Shown piece after piece: positions 27,843-36,496 of a stretch of 64,000 nucleotides of DNA (position 1 is its first letter; each line of letters opens with the position of its first letter). Made by a program: the position numbers and the translations under genes. The notes under the pieces were generated by a model that worked only from the letters and a program-made list of their open reading frames with translations, had not been told where the DNA came from and made no database searches. The stretch comes from CBDFGN01 sp965247065 (GTDB taxonomy: Bacteria; Bacteroidota; Bacteroidia; Cytophagales; Cyclobacteriaceae). The stretch spans positions 1,178,001 through 1,242,000 of the forward strand of contig CBDFGN010000006.1 in NCBI GenBank assembly GCA_965247065.1, given 5' to 3'.

Positions 27843-28811
27843 ATGAAATCAATAGTTATTAGAAGTAACGGTGGTCCGGAGGTTTTCGAAATCGAAGAAA
27901 TCGAACGACCTATACCTTCCCGAAACCAGGTGCTGGTTAAAAACGAGGCCGCTGGGGTCAATTTCATTGACATTTATCAGCGGTCCGGCTTATATCCCGT
28001 TCAGCTGCCCTATCGCCCTGGATTAGAAGGTGGGGGTGTGGCCGAGGCGATGGGAGAGGACGTCTCTACCGTCAAAATAGGTCAGAAAGTTGCGTTTTGC
28101 AGTTGCCCAGGCGCTTATTCGGAGTATGTTCTGGTTCCCGAGGATAAATTAGCCCTTGTTCCAATGGATTTGGATACACAGGTCGCCATCTCCGCCATGG
28201 TTCAAGGATTAACGGCCCACTATCTCACTCAATCTACCTTCAAAGTAGGCCCAGAGCACAGTATACTTATTCACGCTGCTGCCGGAGGGGTGGGTCGCCT
28301 GGTGGTCCAAATGGCGAAGAAGGCTGGAGCACTGGTAATTGGCACCGTATCAACTCCAGAAAAGGAAGACGAAGCCCGGCAGGCAGGTGCCGACCACGTT
28401 ATTAATTATGAACAGGTGGATTTCCTAACCAAGGTATCGGAGATTACCGGAGGAGCCGGCGTTGATGTTATTTATGATGGGGTAGGTGAGCCGACTTTTG
28501 AAAAGGGGTTAAATTGCCTCAAGCCATTGGGGATGATGGTTTCTTTTGGGCAAGCTGGTGGGACAGTAGCTCCGATCAATACCCAAATCCTTAACGCAAA
28601 GGGATCCTTGTTTCTGACCAGGCCTTCATTGTTTCACTATATTTCAAAGATGGAATCTCTAAGAAGCCGCGCTGATGATGTTTTTCGCTGGATCCAAGAC
28701 GGCTCCGTCGTCATACGAATAGATTCAACTTTTCCCCTTGAGCAAGTCGCTCAGGCCCATCAAAAGCTAGAAGGGAGGATGACTATGGGAAAGGTATTGC
28801 TCCGTTTGTAG
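27843..28811 (+). CDS. NADPH:quinone oxidoreductase (QorA-type, zinc-free MDR family)
   Basis: A 322-residue medium-chain dehydrogenase/reductase. NFIDIYQRSGLYP and the nucleotide-binding loop HAAAGGVGRLVVQMAK are the quinone oxidoreductase signatures, and there are no structural zinc cysteines. It should reduce quinones or other electrophiles with NADPH in the cytoplasm. A distant paralogue lies at 41698-42666. Confidence 0.9.
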   Translation: MKSIVIRSNGGPEVFEIEEIERPIPSRNQVLVKNEAAGVNFIDIYQRSGLYPVQLPYRPGLEGGGVAEAMGEDVSTVKIGQKVAFCSCPGAYSEYVLVPEDKLALVPMDLDTQVAISAMVQGLTAHYLTQSTFKVGPEHSILIHAAAGGVGRLVVQMAKKAGALVIGTVSTPEKEDEARQAGADHVINYEQVDFLTKVSEITGGAGVDVIYDGVGEPTFEKGLNCLKPLGMMVSFGQAGGTVAPINTQILNAKGSLFLTRPSLFHYISKMESLRSRADDVFRWIQDGSVVIRIDSTFPLEQVAQAHQKLEGRMTMGKVLLRL

Positions 28812-28876
28812 ATGCAGGGTAGCCCATGATCACTTGATCCGCAGCCATCAGAATGCTCTATACTCAATATTTATTA

Positions 28877-29755
28877 CTAATCATTCACCTTCATTATCAA
28901 AGGATTAAAGGCCTTTGATACAAGCAGTACTTTATCTCCAACTTGTAATTTCTGGTCATCCGGGCTCGATGCAATAACTTTGACCAGATTGTTCCCAACC
29001 ATCACACTAACCACCGTAATAACATCCTCCTTGCTGATATCAATTATGTTGCCAGTAAATCGGAATTTTCCGCTCAGCTGTCTTGAGGTAAAGAACAAAG
29101 CCGGTTCTGCCTGTTTTTTGATAAGGCCATTGTCAAGTTCGCAGACTTCATGTGCCATACGCAGAATTTCGGACGGGTCATGGCTTACAATAAAGACGGA
29201 AAGCTGAAATTTGCGATGAACGCTTATAATATAATCCTGTAGCTTCATTCTCATTTTTCCGTCTAGCGCTGACAAGGGTTCATCGAGAAATAATACTTTA
29301 GGTTTCCGGACCAATGCTCTGGCAAGGGCGACTCGTTGTTTCTGCCCACCCGATAGGGTGTCAGGAGCTCGTGTTGTTAACTGGCCCAATTCCATAACAT
29401 CAACGACCTCCTCGAGCTCTGAAGTGGCCTGTCCTGGACCAAGAGCGTATTCCAAATTGCCGCGTACCGTCATGTTGGGAAACAATGAATAATTCTGGAA
29501 AACGAATCCGATTGGGCGTTTCTGAGGAGGCCGGTGAATCTTTCGGTTGGTGTCTAGCCAAGTATCACCATCAATAGAGATCCTTCCGCTTTGAGGTTTG
29601 GTAAGCCCGGCCAAAAGGCGCAAAAAGGTGGTCTTACCAGAGCCTGAAGGGCCGGTGATAGCAATGATATGACCAGATTGAAGATTCAGTTGTATGTCAA
29701 GAAGCATCGTTCCGGCCGTGCCCTGAAGCGTCTTTTTGAGGCTTACGTCAATCAT
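28877..29755 (-). CDS. modC: Molybdate ABC transporter ATP-binding protein ModC
   Basis: A 292-residue ATPase with Walker A GPSGSGKTT (about 35-43), Q-loop in FQNYSLFPN, signature LSGGQKQRVALARAL and Walker B VLFLDEPLSALD. About 70 C-terminal residues form a single degenerate TOBE-like domain, shorter than in E. coli ModC (352 residues). Regulatory molybdate binding may instead lie in the separate di-TOBE protein of the operon. Its start overlaps modB by four bases. Confidence 0.9.
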   Translation of the reverse strand: MIDVSLKKTLQGTAGTMLLDIQLNLQSGHIIAITGPSGSGKTTFLRLLAGLTKPQSGRISIDGDTWLDTNRKIHRPPQKRPIGFVFQNYSLFPNMTVRGNLEYALGPGQATSELEEVVDVMELGQLTTRAPDTLSGGQKQRVALARALVRKPKVLFLDEPLSALDGKMRMKLQDYIISVHRKFQLSVFIVSHDPSEILRMAHEVCELDNGLIKKQAEPALFFTSRQLSGKFRFTGNIIDISKEDVITVVSVMVGNNLVKVIASSPDDQKLQVGDKVLLVSKAFNPLIMKVND

Positions 29756-30432
29756 AGTTGCTGGACCCTTACGATCCTCTGGTTGAAGAAATAAACCCCT
29801 AGAAGGATTATAAATGTGATAGTGAATAATACAAACGCATATTGACTGGCCGTTGCGTAGTTCAAGGATTCCACTGCGTCGTAAATGGCGATGGAAGCCA
29901 ATTTGGTTTGACCAGGAATATTGCCGCCAATCATCAAAACCACTCCGAATTCGCCGATTGTGTGGGCAAATGACAATACAATTCCAGTGAGGATTGCCGG
30001 TTTCATATTGGGGAGAAGCACCCGGATGAAGGTAATAAATCGAGACTTACCTAAAGAATACGAAGCCTCCTTTAATTCCAAAGGCAGTTTCTGGAATCCG
30101 GATTGTAGGGGATGAATCATAAAAGGCAAACTATAAATGACAGAAGCGAACCAGAGACCGGTGAAGGTGAAAACCAATTGTACGCCAATGGTTGAATTCA
30201 GGAACTTTCCAATGGAGCTACCAGGGCCGAGAGCTATTAGTAGATAAAAACCCAGAACCGTGGGTGGAAGCACCAGCGGCATGCTGATTAAGGCTTCAAA
30301 AACTGGCTTGAACCTCGATTTGGAATAAGCCAGAATGTAAGCCAGCGGCAGGCCGATTACGATCAGTGTGGCAGTTACCAAGGCCGATAGTTCGAACGTC
30401 AGCCACAGGGTGGTCCAAAACTCACTTTTCAT
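29752..30432 (-). CDS. modB: Molybdate ABC transporter permease ModB
   Basis: A 226-residue permease with five membrane spans and the ABC-coupling EAA-loop LKEASYSLGKSRFITFIRVLLP. The segment FAHTIGEFGVVLMIGGNIPG is the highly conserved ModB signature. It overlaps the mop gene by 11 bases and modC by 4, which points to translational coupling within one transcript. Confidence 0.93.
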   Translation of the reverse strand: MKSEFWTTLWLTFELSALVTATLIVIGLPLAYILAYSKSRFKPVFEALISMPLVLPPTVLGFYLLIALGPGSSIGKFLNSTIGVQLVFTFTGLWFASVIYSLPFMIHPLQSGFQKLPLELKEASYSLGKSRFITFIRVLLPNMKPAILTGIVLSFAHTIGEFGVVLMIGGNIPGQTKLASIAIYDAVESLNYATASQYAFVLFTITFIILLGVYFFNQRIVRVQQL

Positions 30433-30841
30433 TTTCCAAAGGGTTCATGAGCATTATCTCATTGGATTTTACAAGCGCCGTAACTGAGTCCCCGGGCTGA
30501 AGATTAAGTTGCTGGCATGACCAGGTGGTAATTACAGATTGCAAAATTAAATCGCCAAAGTGAATTCCAACCTTCGTCAGAATTTTACCCGGTTCGACCC
30601 AGGCTACCGGCCCTGAGAATCTATTTCGGATGCTTAGTTCTCCACTTAGACCCTTGGCTATCGATACCTCGGTTTCCTTGAATAATGCCATGATCCGATT
30701 CCCGGGTTTAAGATAGGCGTGGTCTGTGGAATTTTCTAACACCACGGCTGTCAGCACATTATTACTCGTCTCAACCGTAATTACTGACAAGTTGCCCACT
30801 GTTTCTATCACTTGGATCGTGCCTTCTAAACGGTTCATCAT
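30422..30841 (-). CDS. Molbindin-like protein with two TOBE/Mop domains
   Basis: A 139-residue protein made of two Mop-like domains of about 65 residues. The second has the usual signatures, GPVAWVEPGKILTKVGI and LQPGDSVTALVKSNEIML; the first is more diverged. Molbindins bind molybdate oligomerically and act as storage or sensing proteins. The gene sits between modA and modB, eight bases after modA, so it probably buffers or senses molybdate for the transporter. Confidence 0.82.
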   Translation of the reverse strand: MMNRLEGTIQVIETVGNLSVITVETSNNVLTAVVLENSTDHAYLKPGNRIMALFKETEVSIAKGLSGELSIRNRFSGPVAWVEPGKILTKVGIHFGDLILQSVITTWSCQQLNLQPGDSVTALVKSNEIMLMNPLENEK

Positions 30842-30849
30842 CAGCCATT

Positions 30850-31692
30850 CTAAACGGAACTTCCTGGGATGGTATACCCAAAATCCTGTAAAACTACCTG
30901 TGCGACCCTTGAGAAAAGAAAGTCAATGAAGTCCTGGGCCAAATACTCATGATTTCTCATTCCGTAATGAGTCAGCACGGCAGCCTGGTCAATAGGGTCG
31001 TGGCAATCAGGGTCGATCTCCACCCATTTGCCTTTGCCGTGAAGGGGAGGTGCTACCACCAGAGATTTGGAAACAATACCTAATTCGCAAGCTTTTGACT
31101 GCACGAATTGAGCGGCCTGCGATATGCTTTCCCCTCGAACCAGTTTGCTCCGGATCTCATCTAATCCACACTTGCTGAGGTACTGGTCAGCAGCTAAACC
31201 GTATGGGGCTGTTTCCGGGTTGGCAATAGCTATTTTCTTGACTGTGGAATCGCTGAGAGCCAGGAAGGGCCCTTGGGAGAGATCAATTGGGTTCAAAGTC
31301 CAAAGTACCAGCGATCCTCGTCCATATATCGCTGGTGGACCTTTAGCCTTTCCCTCTTCAACTAACTTTTGGGGGTATTTCAGGTTTGCTGCCAATAGTA
31401 TATCAAAGGGGGCTCCGTGCAGAATTTGGGAGGTTAGCTTTCCAGAAGAGCCAACGATCAGGTTGACCTTTACCTCATTTTGAATCCGAAAAGAATCAAT
31501 CAAGGCCCTGGCGGCAAATTCCATATTGGCTGATACCGCAATATTCAATTGATTGCCCTCGTTAGTTGATCGAGACCTGCACTGACTTAAGTGGGTGGAC
31601 CCAATGGCGGTTATGAGCCATAGAACCAGCAGGGTGGACGCTGGCCATTTTCTCCTTGAGAACTTCCTGTTTTGAGGCCCATTCCCTAACAT
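30850..31692 (-). CDS. modA: Molybdate-binding periplasmic protein ModA
   Basis: A 280-residue substrate-binding protein with a signal sequence (membrane segment at about 18-35). The type 2 binding fold is recognisable in LNIAVSANMEFAARALIDSF, VGSSGKLTSQILHGAPFDIL, ANPETAPYGLAADQYL and the closing FLFSRVAQVVLQDFGY. The serine in GSSGK and the tyrosine in PYGLAA are positions that ligate the oxyanion in the family. It is the first gene of modA-mop-modB-modC. No ModE repressor gene or obvious ModE site is seen. Confidence 0.92.
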   Translation of the reverse strand: MLGNGPQNRKFSRRKWPASTLLVLWLITAIGSTHLSQCRSRSTNEGNQLNIAVSANMEFAARALIDSFRIQNEVKVNLIVGSSGKLTSQILHGAPFDILLAANLKYPQKLVEEGKAKGPPAIYGRGSLVLWTLNPIDLSQGPFLALSDSTVKKIAIANPETAPYGLAADQYLSKCGLDEIRSKLVRGESISQAAQFVQSKACELGIVSKSLVVAPPLHGKGKWVEIDPDCHDPIDQAAVLTHYGMRNHEYLAQDFIDFLFSRVAQVVLQDFGYTIPGSSV

Positions 31693-31799
31693 CGATCCAA
31701 TATACTGGCTACCAAGGCAACTTTTTTAAATTATTTGGACATTTTTGATACGTGTTAGTGATCCGGACGTTGTCTTATTATCAAGTTTAGTTTTTGAAG

Positions 31800-33149
31800 A
31801 TGAAGTACCGTCTTTTTGTTTTGGCCGTCGCGATTAGCGTGGTGCGATGTCAGTCGGAACAGCTGATCGATGGCGTGGTTCCTCCGCAATCTTCTTTTGA
31901 AATTATCCAGCGGAAGATACTGGAGCCTAATTGTGTGGCATGCCATGAGGAGGGGTCGTCCTTTGCCCGGCAGTCCAACCTGATTCTAACCGCCGAGGCA
32001 GCTTATTCTCAATTGGTAAATCGGATTCCGCAGAATGAGTCAGCCAGGAATAACGGATTGGAATTGGTCGGCACCAAGGGTTTGGAAAGTTTGTTCGAGA
32101 GCTTCTTATGGGAAAAGATCAATTTTCCCGATTTTGAGCATTTTTACGCTGATCATCCCGAGTATGGTGAGCTGATGCCATTAGGAGGACCTTCGTTGAC
32201 CAATGGAGAAATGGAATACATTCGGAAATGGATCGTGGAGGGAGCCCCTGAATCTGGTATTGTGGTCGACGACGAAATCCTTGATGACGACCAGCGATTT
32301 GAACTGCCCTCCGGGACGTTCGAACCATTGGAGATTCCAATTTCCGGGATTCAGGTCAATCTGGGTCCATTTGAAGTCGCCCCCGATTTCGAAAGGGAGC
32401 TATTTTACTACCAGCCGCTTGAAAATGATGGGCCTATTTTCGTAAATAGGGTTGAGATCTCAATGAAGACCGGAAGTCATCATTTCATACTATATGACTA
32501 TCCCAATGGGGACATACCGGAAGCGGAGATTTTCAGAGACCTGCGCAACCCGGATAATTCACTCAATTTCGAGACCCTGTTAACGATGCTAAACCAGAGG
32601 TTCGTATTCGGGACTCAGTGGAGAACTATGAAATATGACTTTCCGGAGGGAGTGGCTTTGAAACTACCATCCAGTGCAGGTTTTGATCTAAATTCTCATT
32701 ACGTTAATCGAACCGACCAGATGATCCAAGGCGAAATTTCAGTCAACCTTCACACCCTGGACTCAGCAGAGGTTGCGCATCATGCACATAATTTGTTTCT
32801 GAATAATGACCAATTCCAGCTGCCAATAGGTGAGGTTACCACTTTATCAAGGGCCTGGACATTCAATGAGCGCCGACATGTCTTTCAGTTAACTTCCCAC
32901 GCCCATGAGCATTTGACGGAATTCCGCATCTACGTGGTAGGAGGGGCTACCAATGGGGAATTAGTGTTCTTCTCCAAAGACTGGGAGCATCCGCCATTGC
33001 TTAGCATAGACCCACCGCTGGTACTCGAGCCGGGTCAGGGCTTAAGGGCTGAAGCGACCTATGATAATGACACCGATCGGGTACTGACTTTTGGATTTAG
33101 AAGCGTTGACGAAATGATGATCATTTTCGGAGCTTATTATCTGGATTAA
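31800..33149 (+). CDS. Cytochrome c / copper type II monooxygenase-like exported protein
   Basis: A 449-residue protein starting at the ATG at 31800; a TTG two codons upstream is less likely. After a leader it has one heme c motif CVACH (residues 45-49) in a short planctomycete-type cytochrome segment, with a possible axial Met in ELMPLGGP. The rest resembles copper type II ascorbate-dependent monooxygenases: TGSHHFILYDYPNG, LNSHYVN and LTSHAHEHLTEFRIYVVGG supply histidines in the positions expected for copper. It may be an extracytoplasmic redox enzyme; the substrate is unknown. The combination is seen in other environmental Bacteroidota, from memory. Confidence 0.68.
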   Translation: MKYRLFVLAVAISVVRCQSEQLIDGVVPPQSSFEIIQRKILEPNCVACHEEGSSFARQSNLILTAEAAYSQLVNRIPQNESARNNGLELVGTKGLESLFESFLWEKINFPDFEHFYADHPEYGELMPLGGPSLTNGEMEYIRKWIVEGAPESGIVVDDEILDDDQRFELPSGTFEPLEIPISGIQVNLGPFEVAPDFERELFYYQPLENDGPIFVNRVEISMKTGSHHFILYDYPNGDIPEAEIFRDLRNPDNSLNFETLLTMLNQRFVFGTQWRTMKYDFPEGVALKLPSSAGFDLNSHYVNRTDQMIQGEISVNLHTLDSAEVAHHAHNLFLNNDQFQLPIGEVTTLSRAWTFNERRHVFQLTSHAHEHLTEFRIYVVGGATNGELVFFSKDWEHPPLLSIDPPLVLEPGQGLRAEATYDNDTDRVLTFGFRSVDEMMIIFGAYYLD

Positions 33150-33269
33150 GAACTCAGGATTAGTACAAAGTCCTTAGTATTAAGTCATTAGGGTGATTTA
33201 TTAGCCATTCGTTTTTGCCAGTTAGCTTTTTGCCCGGATCTCATCCTCCTATAACTTAATCGTCATTGC

Positions 33270-33322
33270 ACCCAATAATCCATTAATCCATTAACCCAGT
33301 AACCCAATCATCCAATAGCCCA
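33270..33322. repeat. Degenerate CCATTAA/CCAATAA quasi-tandem repeat
   Basis: Seven imperfect 7-9 base units of the form CCA(A/T)TAAT or CCCAGTAA occur in succession, just before the end of the convergent DUF763 gene. The rest of the 33150-33331 gap is also rich in related short words and contains no gene. Confidence 0.7.
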
Positions 33323-33331
33323 GTCTTTGCT

Positions 33332-34537
33332 TTAAAATAGCCTCATTTGTGACCCGGTACCGGGTGGTTGTGAATGGCCCGATCCGGTTCTGCCGCTGTA
33401 TTTCCAGGAGTCATTTCTCTCTTTTTGTATCACCTCTTGTAGGTCCCCGTCAGGCCGGAATTGAGACTCGTACCGCTGGGCTAACCAGGATAGCCTTTGG
33501 ATAGCATTTTTCTTTTCATGATGGCCCAGTTTGGCACGATTCAATGCCTTTTCCAGAACGTCGATTGTTTTGTCATAAACAATCAGCGGTACCGGAAAGG
33601 GATGACCGTCTTTGCCGCCGTGGGCAAATGAAAATCGGGCCGGATCGGAGAATCTCGCTGGGGCGCCGTAGATGACTTCGCTGACTAGAGCCAGGGACTG
33701 CAGTGTCCTGGGCCCGAGCCTCTCCAAAAGGAGCAAGGACTCAAAATCCTGGATCTGGGACTGTTTTGCCAGAGCGAGAATGCTTCCCAGCCGTCTGATA
33801 TCCACGTCCCGGGACATGACATGATGGCGTCGGGGCATGTGAATGCTTCTTATTTCTGAAATGGTGTGGCTTGGGTTTTCCTGGGACAACTCAAGCATGC
33901 TTTGTCGGGCGGACTTCGCTTTTACATCCACCAGGTTCAGGATTCGCCCTTTGTTCTTCCCGTAGACGCACACGTGAGGATTTTCAACAAAAGACTTCAA
34001 CTGCGCGGAATGCCAGTGGTAGCGCCGTGCCATTCCCGCTACACCGTCCATGCCTTGTTGAACAACCGCCCATTCACCCTCATTGGACAAAATGAAGCTG
34101 TGAAGGTAAAGGTGAAATCCATCCTGCACGGCGGTGTTATCAATTTTGGCGCACAGCTTACTGGTCCTGACCAAAGCAGCACTGTCGAGACCCGTTCCGT
34201 TTGCCACCCGGATCAATTCCTGAGGGGTTTGCCGTGACAATTTTCCCCGTCCACCGCATATATAGATGCCCAGCTCACTGGACATTGGATTAATAGCCCT
34301 CTTTAATGCTCCCATTACCGAAGTGGTAATCCCAGAGGAATGCCAATCCATTCCCATTACGGATCCCAAAGATTGAAACCACATTGGGTCGCTAATTCGA
34401 CGGAGTACTTCGGATTTTCCATAGTCCATAATGATCACCTCAACTACTGCCTGACCTAATTTTGCCATTCGGTCGGCGAGCCATCTCGGTACCTTTCCAT
34501 TGTGTAAAGGGAGGTCAGCGTAGCCTGCTTTTTTCAT
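33332..34537 (-). CDS. DUF763 domain-containing protein
   Basis: A 401-residue protein from the ATG at 34535-34537, where MKKAGYADLPLHNGKVPRWL matches the usual DUF763 start. The frame continues to 34612, but that extension covers the promoter and palindrome and is not conserved sequence. Further DUF763 features are GSVMGMDWHSSGITTSVMGAL and MPRRHHVMSRDVD. The family occurs in archaea and bacteria and has no proven function; the central HWHS-type histidines and late basic segments are compatible with nucleic-acid binding. It diverges from the TerB-like gene over a perfect palindrome. Confidence 0.88.
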   Translation of the reverse strand: MKKAGYADLPLHNGKVPRWLADRMAKLGQAVVEVIIMDYGKSEVLRRISDPMWFQSLGSVMGMDWHSSGITTSVMGALKRAINPMSSELGIYICGGRGKLSRQTPQELIRVANGTGLDSAALVRTSKLCAKIDNTAVQDGFHLYLHSFILSNEGEWAVVQQGMDGVAGMARRYHWHSAQLKSFVENPHVCVYGKNKGRILNLVDVKAKSARQSMLELSQENPSHTISEIRSIHMPRRHHVMSRDVDIRRLGSILALAKQSQIQDFESLLLLERLGPRTLQSLALVSEVIYGAPARFSDPARFSFAHGGKDGHPFPVPLIVYDKTIDVLEKALNRAKLGHHEKKNAIQRLSWLAQRYESQFRPDGDLQEVIQKERNDSWKYSGRTGSGHSQPPGTGSQMRLF

Positions 34538-34542
34538 ACTAT

Positions 34543-34550
34543 CAAAATTA
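34543..34550 (-). promoter_or_regulatory. Bacteroidota -7 box TAATTTTG five bases before the DUF763 ATG
   Basis: On the minus strand TAATTTTG matches TAnnTTTG and is followed by ATAGT and then the ATG at 34537. The spacing equals that at 14117-14132, so this message too would begin at or near the ATG. The usual -33 region is occupied by the palindrome at 34554-34580. Confidence 0.5.
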
Positions 34551-34553
34551 GTA

Positions 34554-34580
34554 ACATATACTAATAATATTAGTATATGT
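34554..34580. promoter_or_regulatory. Perfect 12-bp-arm palindrome between divergent genes (operator candidate)
   Basis: ACATATACTAAT and its exact reverse complement ATTAGTATATGT flank the three bases AAT. The palindrome begins three bases from the minus-strand -7 box (34543-34550) and five bases from a plus-strand TATCTTTG (34586-34593), so a protein bound here would cover both promoters. No T-run follows, so a terminator is unlikely. Confidence 0.65.
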
Positions 34581-34585
34581 GCTAT

Positions 34586-34593
34586 TATCTTTG
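34586..34593 (+). promoter_or_regulatory. Bacteroidota -7 box TATCTTTG, facing the TerB-like gene
   Basis: An exact TAnnTTTG match five bases from the palindrome. It would give a leader of nearly 90 bases before the ATG at 34688. A second match, TACCTTTG at 34648-34655, lies closer to the gene and may be used instead or as well. Confidence 0.4.
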
Positions 34594-34647
34594 TGAAACG
34601 CAAGAAAAGCAAGCTTTTGTGTTACCATTACTTTAGTTATATTGTAA

Positions 34648-34655
34648 TACCTTTG
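34648..34655 (+). promoter_or_regulatory. Second -7 box candidate TACCTTTG for the TerB-like gene
   Basis: An exact TAnnTTTG match 32 bases before the ATG at 34688. A TTTG at 34616-34619 is 28 bases upstream, longer than the usual spacing. Confidence 0.4.
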
Positions 34656-34687
34656 AAGCACACCATTAACAATCTTAAATTCTACCC

Positions 34688-35125
34688 ATGAAATTCTCGG
34701 AGCTGTTAACCTTATTTAAAGAGGGAAAAGGGGATGCCAAGAGTCATATGAAGAATCTACTGGAGATTGCAATTGTTGATGGCCATTTTGACACGACTGA
34801 AGAGGATTTATTGAGCAAGCTGGCCAAGCGGCACAGTGTATCCAAGAAGCAATTGGAAGAGATAAGGAACCACCCCATCGAAACTCAATTTGAAGTACCC
34901 AAGGACCCTGGTGTAAGGTTCAATCAACTGTTTGAGTTAGTGCATATGATGGTTATCGATAAGTATATCGACTCTGAAGAGATCAAACTGTGCGGGATGT
35001 TTGCTAAGAAATTTGGCTACAATCCGGAGAAGACTGGTGAATTGGTTGAGGCGCTGGCTAATAATATTCAAAACGGTAAAACCTCCGGGGAGGCCCGGAA
35101 GCGCGTGGAATGGCTGTTGAAATAG
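34688..35125 (+). CDS. TerB-like (tellurite resistance B fold) protein
   Basis: A 145-residue all-helical protein with two TerB-type acidic segments: LEIAIVDGHFDTTEEDLLSKLAKRH and HMMVIDKYIDSEEIKLCGMFAKKFG. These D-G-x-x-D/E patterns bind metal in TerB relatives. Stand-alone TerB-fold proteins are common and need not concern tellurite; no other ter genes are present. It shares a divergent control region with the DUF763 gene. Confidence 0.8.
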   Translation: MKFSELLTLFKEGKGDAKSHMKNLLEIAIVDGHFDTTEEDLLSKLAKRHSVSKKQLEEIRNHPIETQFEVPKDPGVRFNQLFELVHMMVIDKYIDSEEIKLCGMFAKKFGYNPEKTGELVEALANNIQNGKTSGEARKRVEWLLK

Positions 35126-35164
35126 GTTCGACCCGGGTCATTATCAATATTAAACCACAATCCC

Positions 35165-35918
35165 ATGTCATACCTTGCCCTATTATCCGTACTGCTGGTC
35201 GTCAGTCAAGTTGACGGCCCAGATATAAGTGGAGACCGCTACAACACCTTTAAAGGAGATTTGATCATTCATCCTGTACAACATGCGACTCTGGTTATCC
35301 AGTGGGATGGCAAGTTGATCTATGTGGATCCGTAATGGTGGGGCCGAAGCCTTTGAAGGGATTCCGTCCCCGGACCTTATTCTGATAACCGATATTCACG
35401 GGGATCACATGAACCTCGAAACGCTCGAAGAGCTTAATACAGAAAATGCAAAATTGGTAGTTCCAGCGGCGGTTGCCGAAAAATTACCTGAAAACCTGAA
35501 ATCCAAATCCAAAACAATTAAGAACGGGCAAACGGCTTTGATGATGGATTTGTTTGTAGAGGGTGTTGCCATGTATAATCTGCCGGAGAGTGAAGATTCC
35601 CGGCATACAAAAGGAAGGGGCAATGGATATGTGATCAACTTAGGCGGACAGCGAATCTACATATCGGGAGATACCGAGGATGTTCCGGAGATGAGAGCTC
35701 TGAAGGATATTGACATAGCGTTCGTTTGCATGAATCTCCCCTACACGATGGACGTTGACCAGGCCGCGGCCGCCGTACTTGATTTCCGACCCGAAATTGT
35801 CTATCCGTATCATTACCGGGGCGCCGAAAAAAAGCTCAGTGACGTTGACCGGTTTGAACAATTGGTAACTGAAGCTAGTGATGTGCAGGTGATTCGACAT
35901 GATTGGTACCCGAGATGA
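35165..35918 (+). CDS. Exported MBL-fold hydrolase (UlaG-like), disrupted by one inserted base
   Basis: An ATG at 35165 opens a leader (MSYLALLSVLLVV) and a beta-lactamase-fold start ending LVIQWDGKLIYVDP, then a TAA at 35333. Removing the T at 35333 continues in frame as NGGAEAF, followed by LILITDIHGDHMN with the zinc motif, then YISGDTED and YPYHYRG, a typical UlaG-like set. The repaired protein is 250 residues. The break lies in a conserved region next to TAA, so it is a recent mutation or a sequencing error. Small-molecule hydrolase activity is likely; the substrate is unknown. Confidence 0.78.
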
Positions 35919-36003
35919 TGTACCTATGGTCTAGTCACGATAGAGTTGACGGTTCAGAAGGCCTTGGATCGCAATTCTGAACTGGCGAACCAGAGTCTTA
36001 TCC

Positions 36004-36477
36004 TCAGAGAAACAGAATGATAATATATTCGCCGGTCAAGTTAGCTACGCGCCCTTGGATAGCGCCCTCTGGGTCAGCGATATTGAAGCTCAAATTGAGC
36101 TGACCGCTGGCCAAATTAACCGACATTTCGACTCCGCCGACTATTATTTGACTAATTCCGCTTTCGGAGGCGAACTGCCAGGTTCCGCTTCCATCAGGCC
36201 ACAGATCTCCTCCGCCGGAAGAAGTGTAGGTAAAATCGTCCTTGAACGAGACCACGAATTCAGCGAACTGGTCGGTGACATCCACGTTGTCCCGGGTGAC
36301 AGTACCGTCTTGACCTATATTCCACGAGCTGGATGTTAGAGTATTGGTAAAGGTTTCCTGTTGGGTCGGGGGCAGGGTGTCGTCCGGCGGTATCAAACCG
36401 ACGGAGCTATTTTCCGCACAGGCCCCGACGATTATCAGAGCCAATATCAAAAGGTAATTTATATAACGAATCTTCAT
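36004..36477 (-). CDS. Small lipoprotein of unknown function
   Basis: A 157-residue protein with a lipobox (IVGAC, Cys20). The mature part has a beta-rich pattern (SSSWNIGQDG, FKDDFTYTSSGGG, GSGTWQFASESG) like lipocalin-type or DUF5004-like lipoproteins of Bacteroidota, but I cannot assign it. It lies 19 bases downstream of the T9SS protein gene on the same strand and may be co-transcribed. Confidence 0.7.
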   Translation of the reverse strand: MKIRYINYLLILALIIVGACAENSSVGLIPPDDTLPPTQQETFTNTLTSSSWNIGQDGTVTRDNVDVTDQFAEFVVSFKDDFTYTSSGGGDLWPDGSGTWQFASESGISQIIVGGVEMSVNLASGQLNLSFNIADPEGAIQGRVANLTGEYIIILFL

Positions 36478-36496
36478 CTTTGCTATTTCTAAATGG

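Noticed and set aside
34688..35125. Tellurite resistance operon
   Set aside because: Only a single TerB-fold protein is present, without terC, terD, terE or terA.
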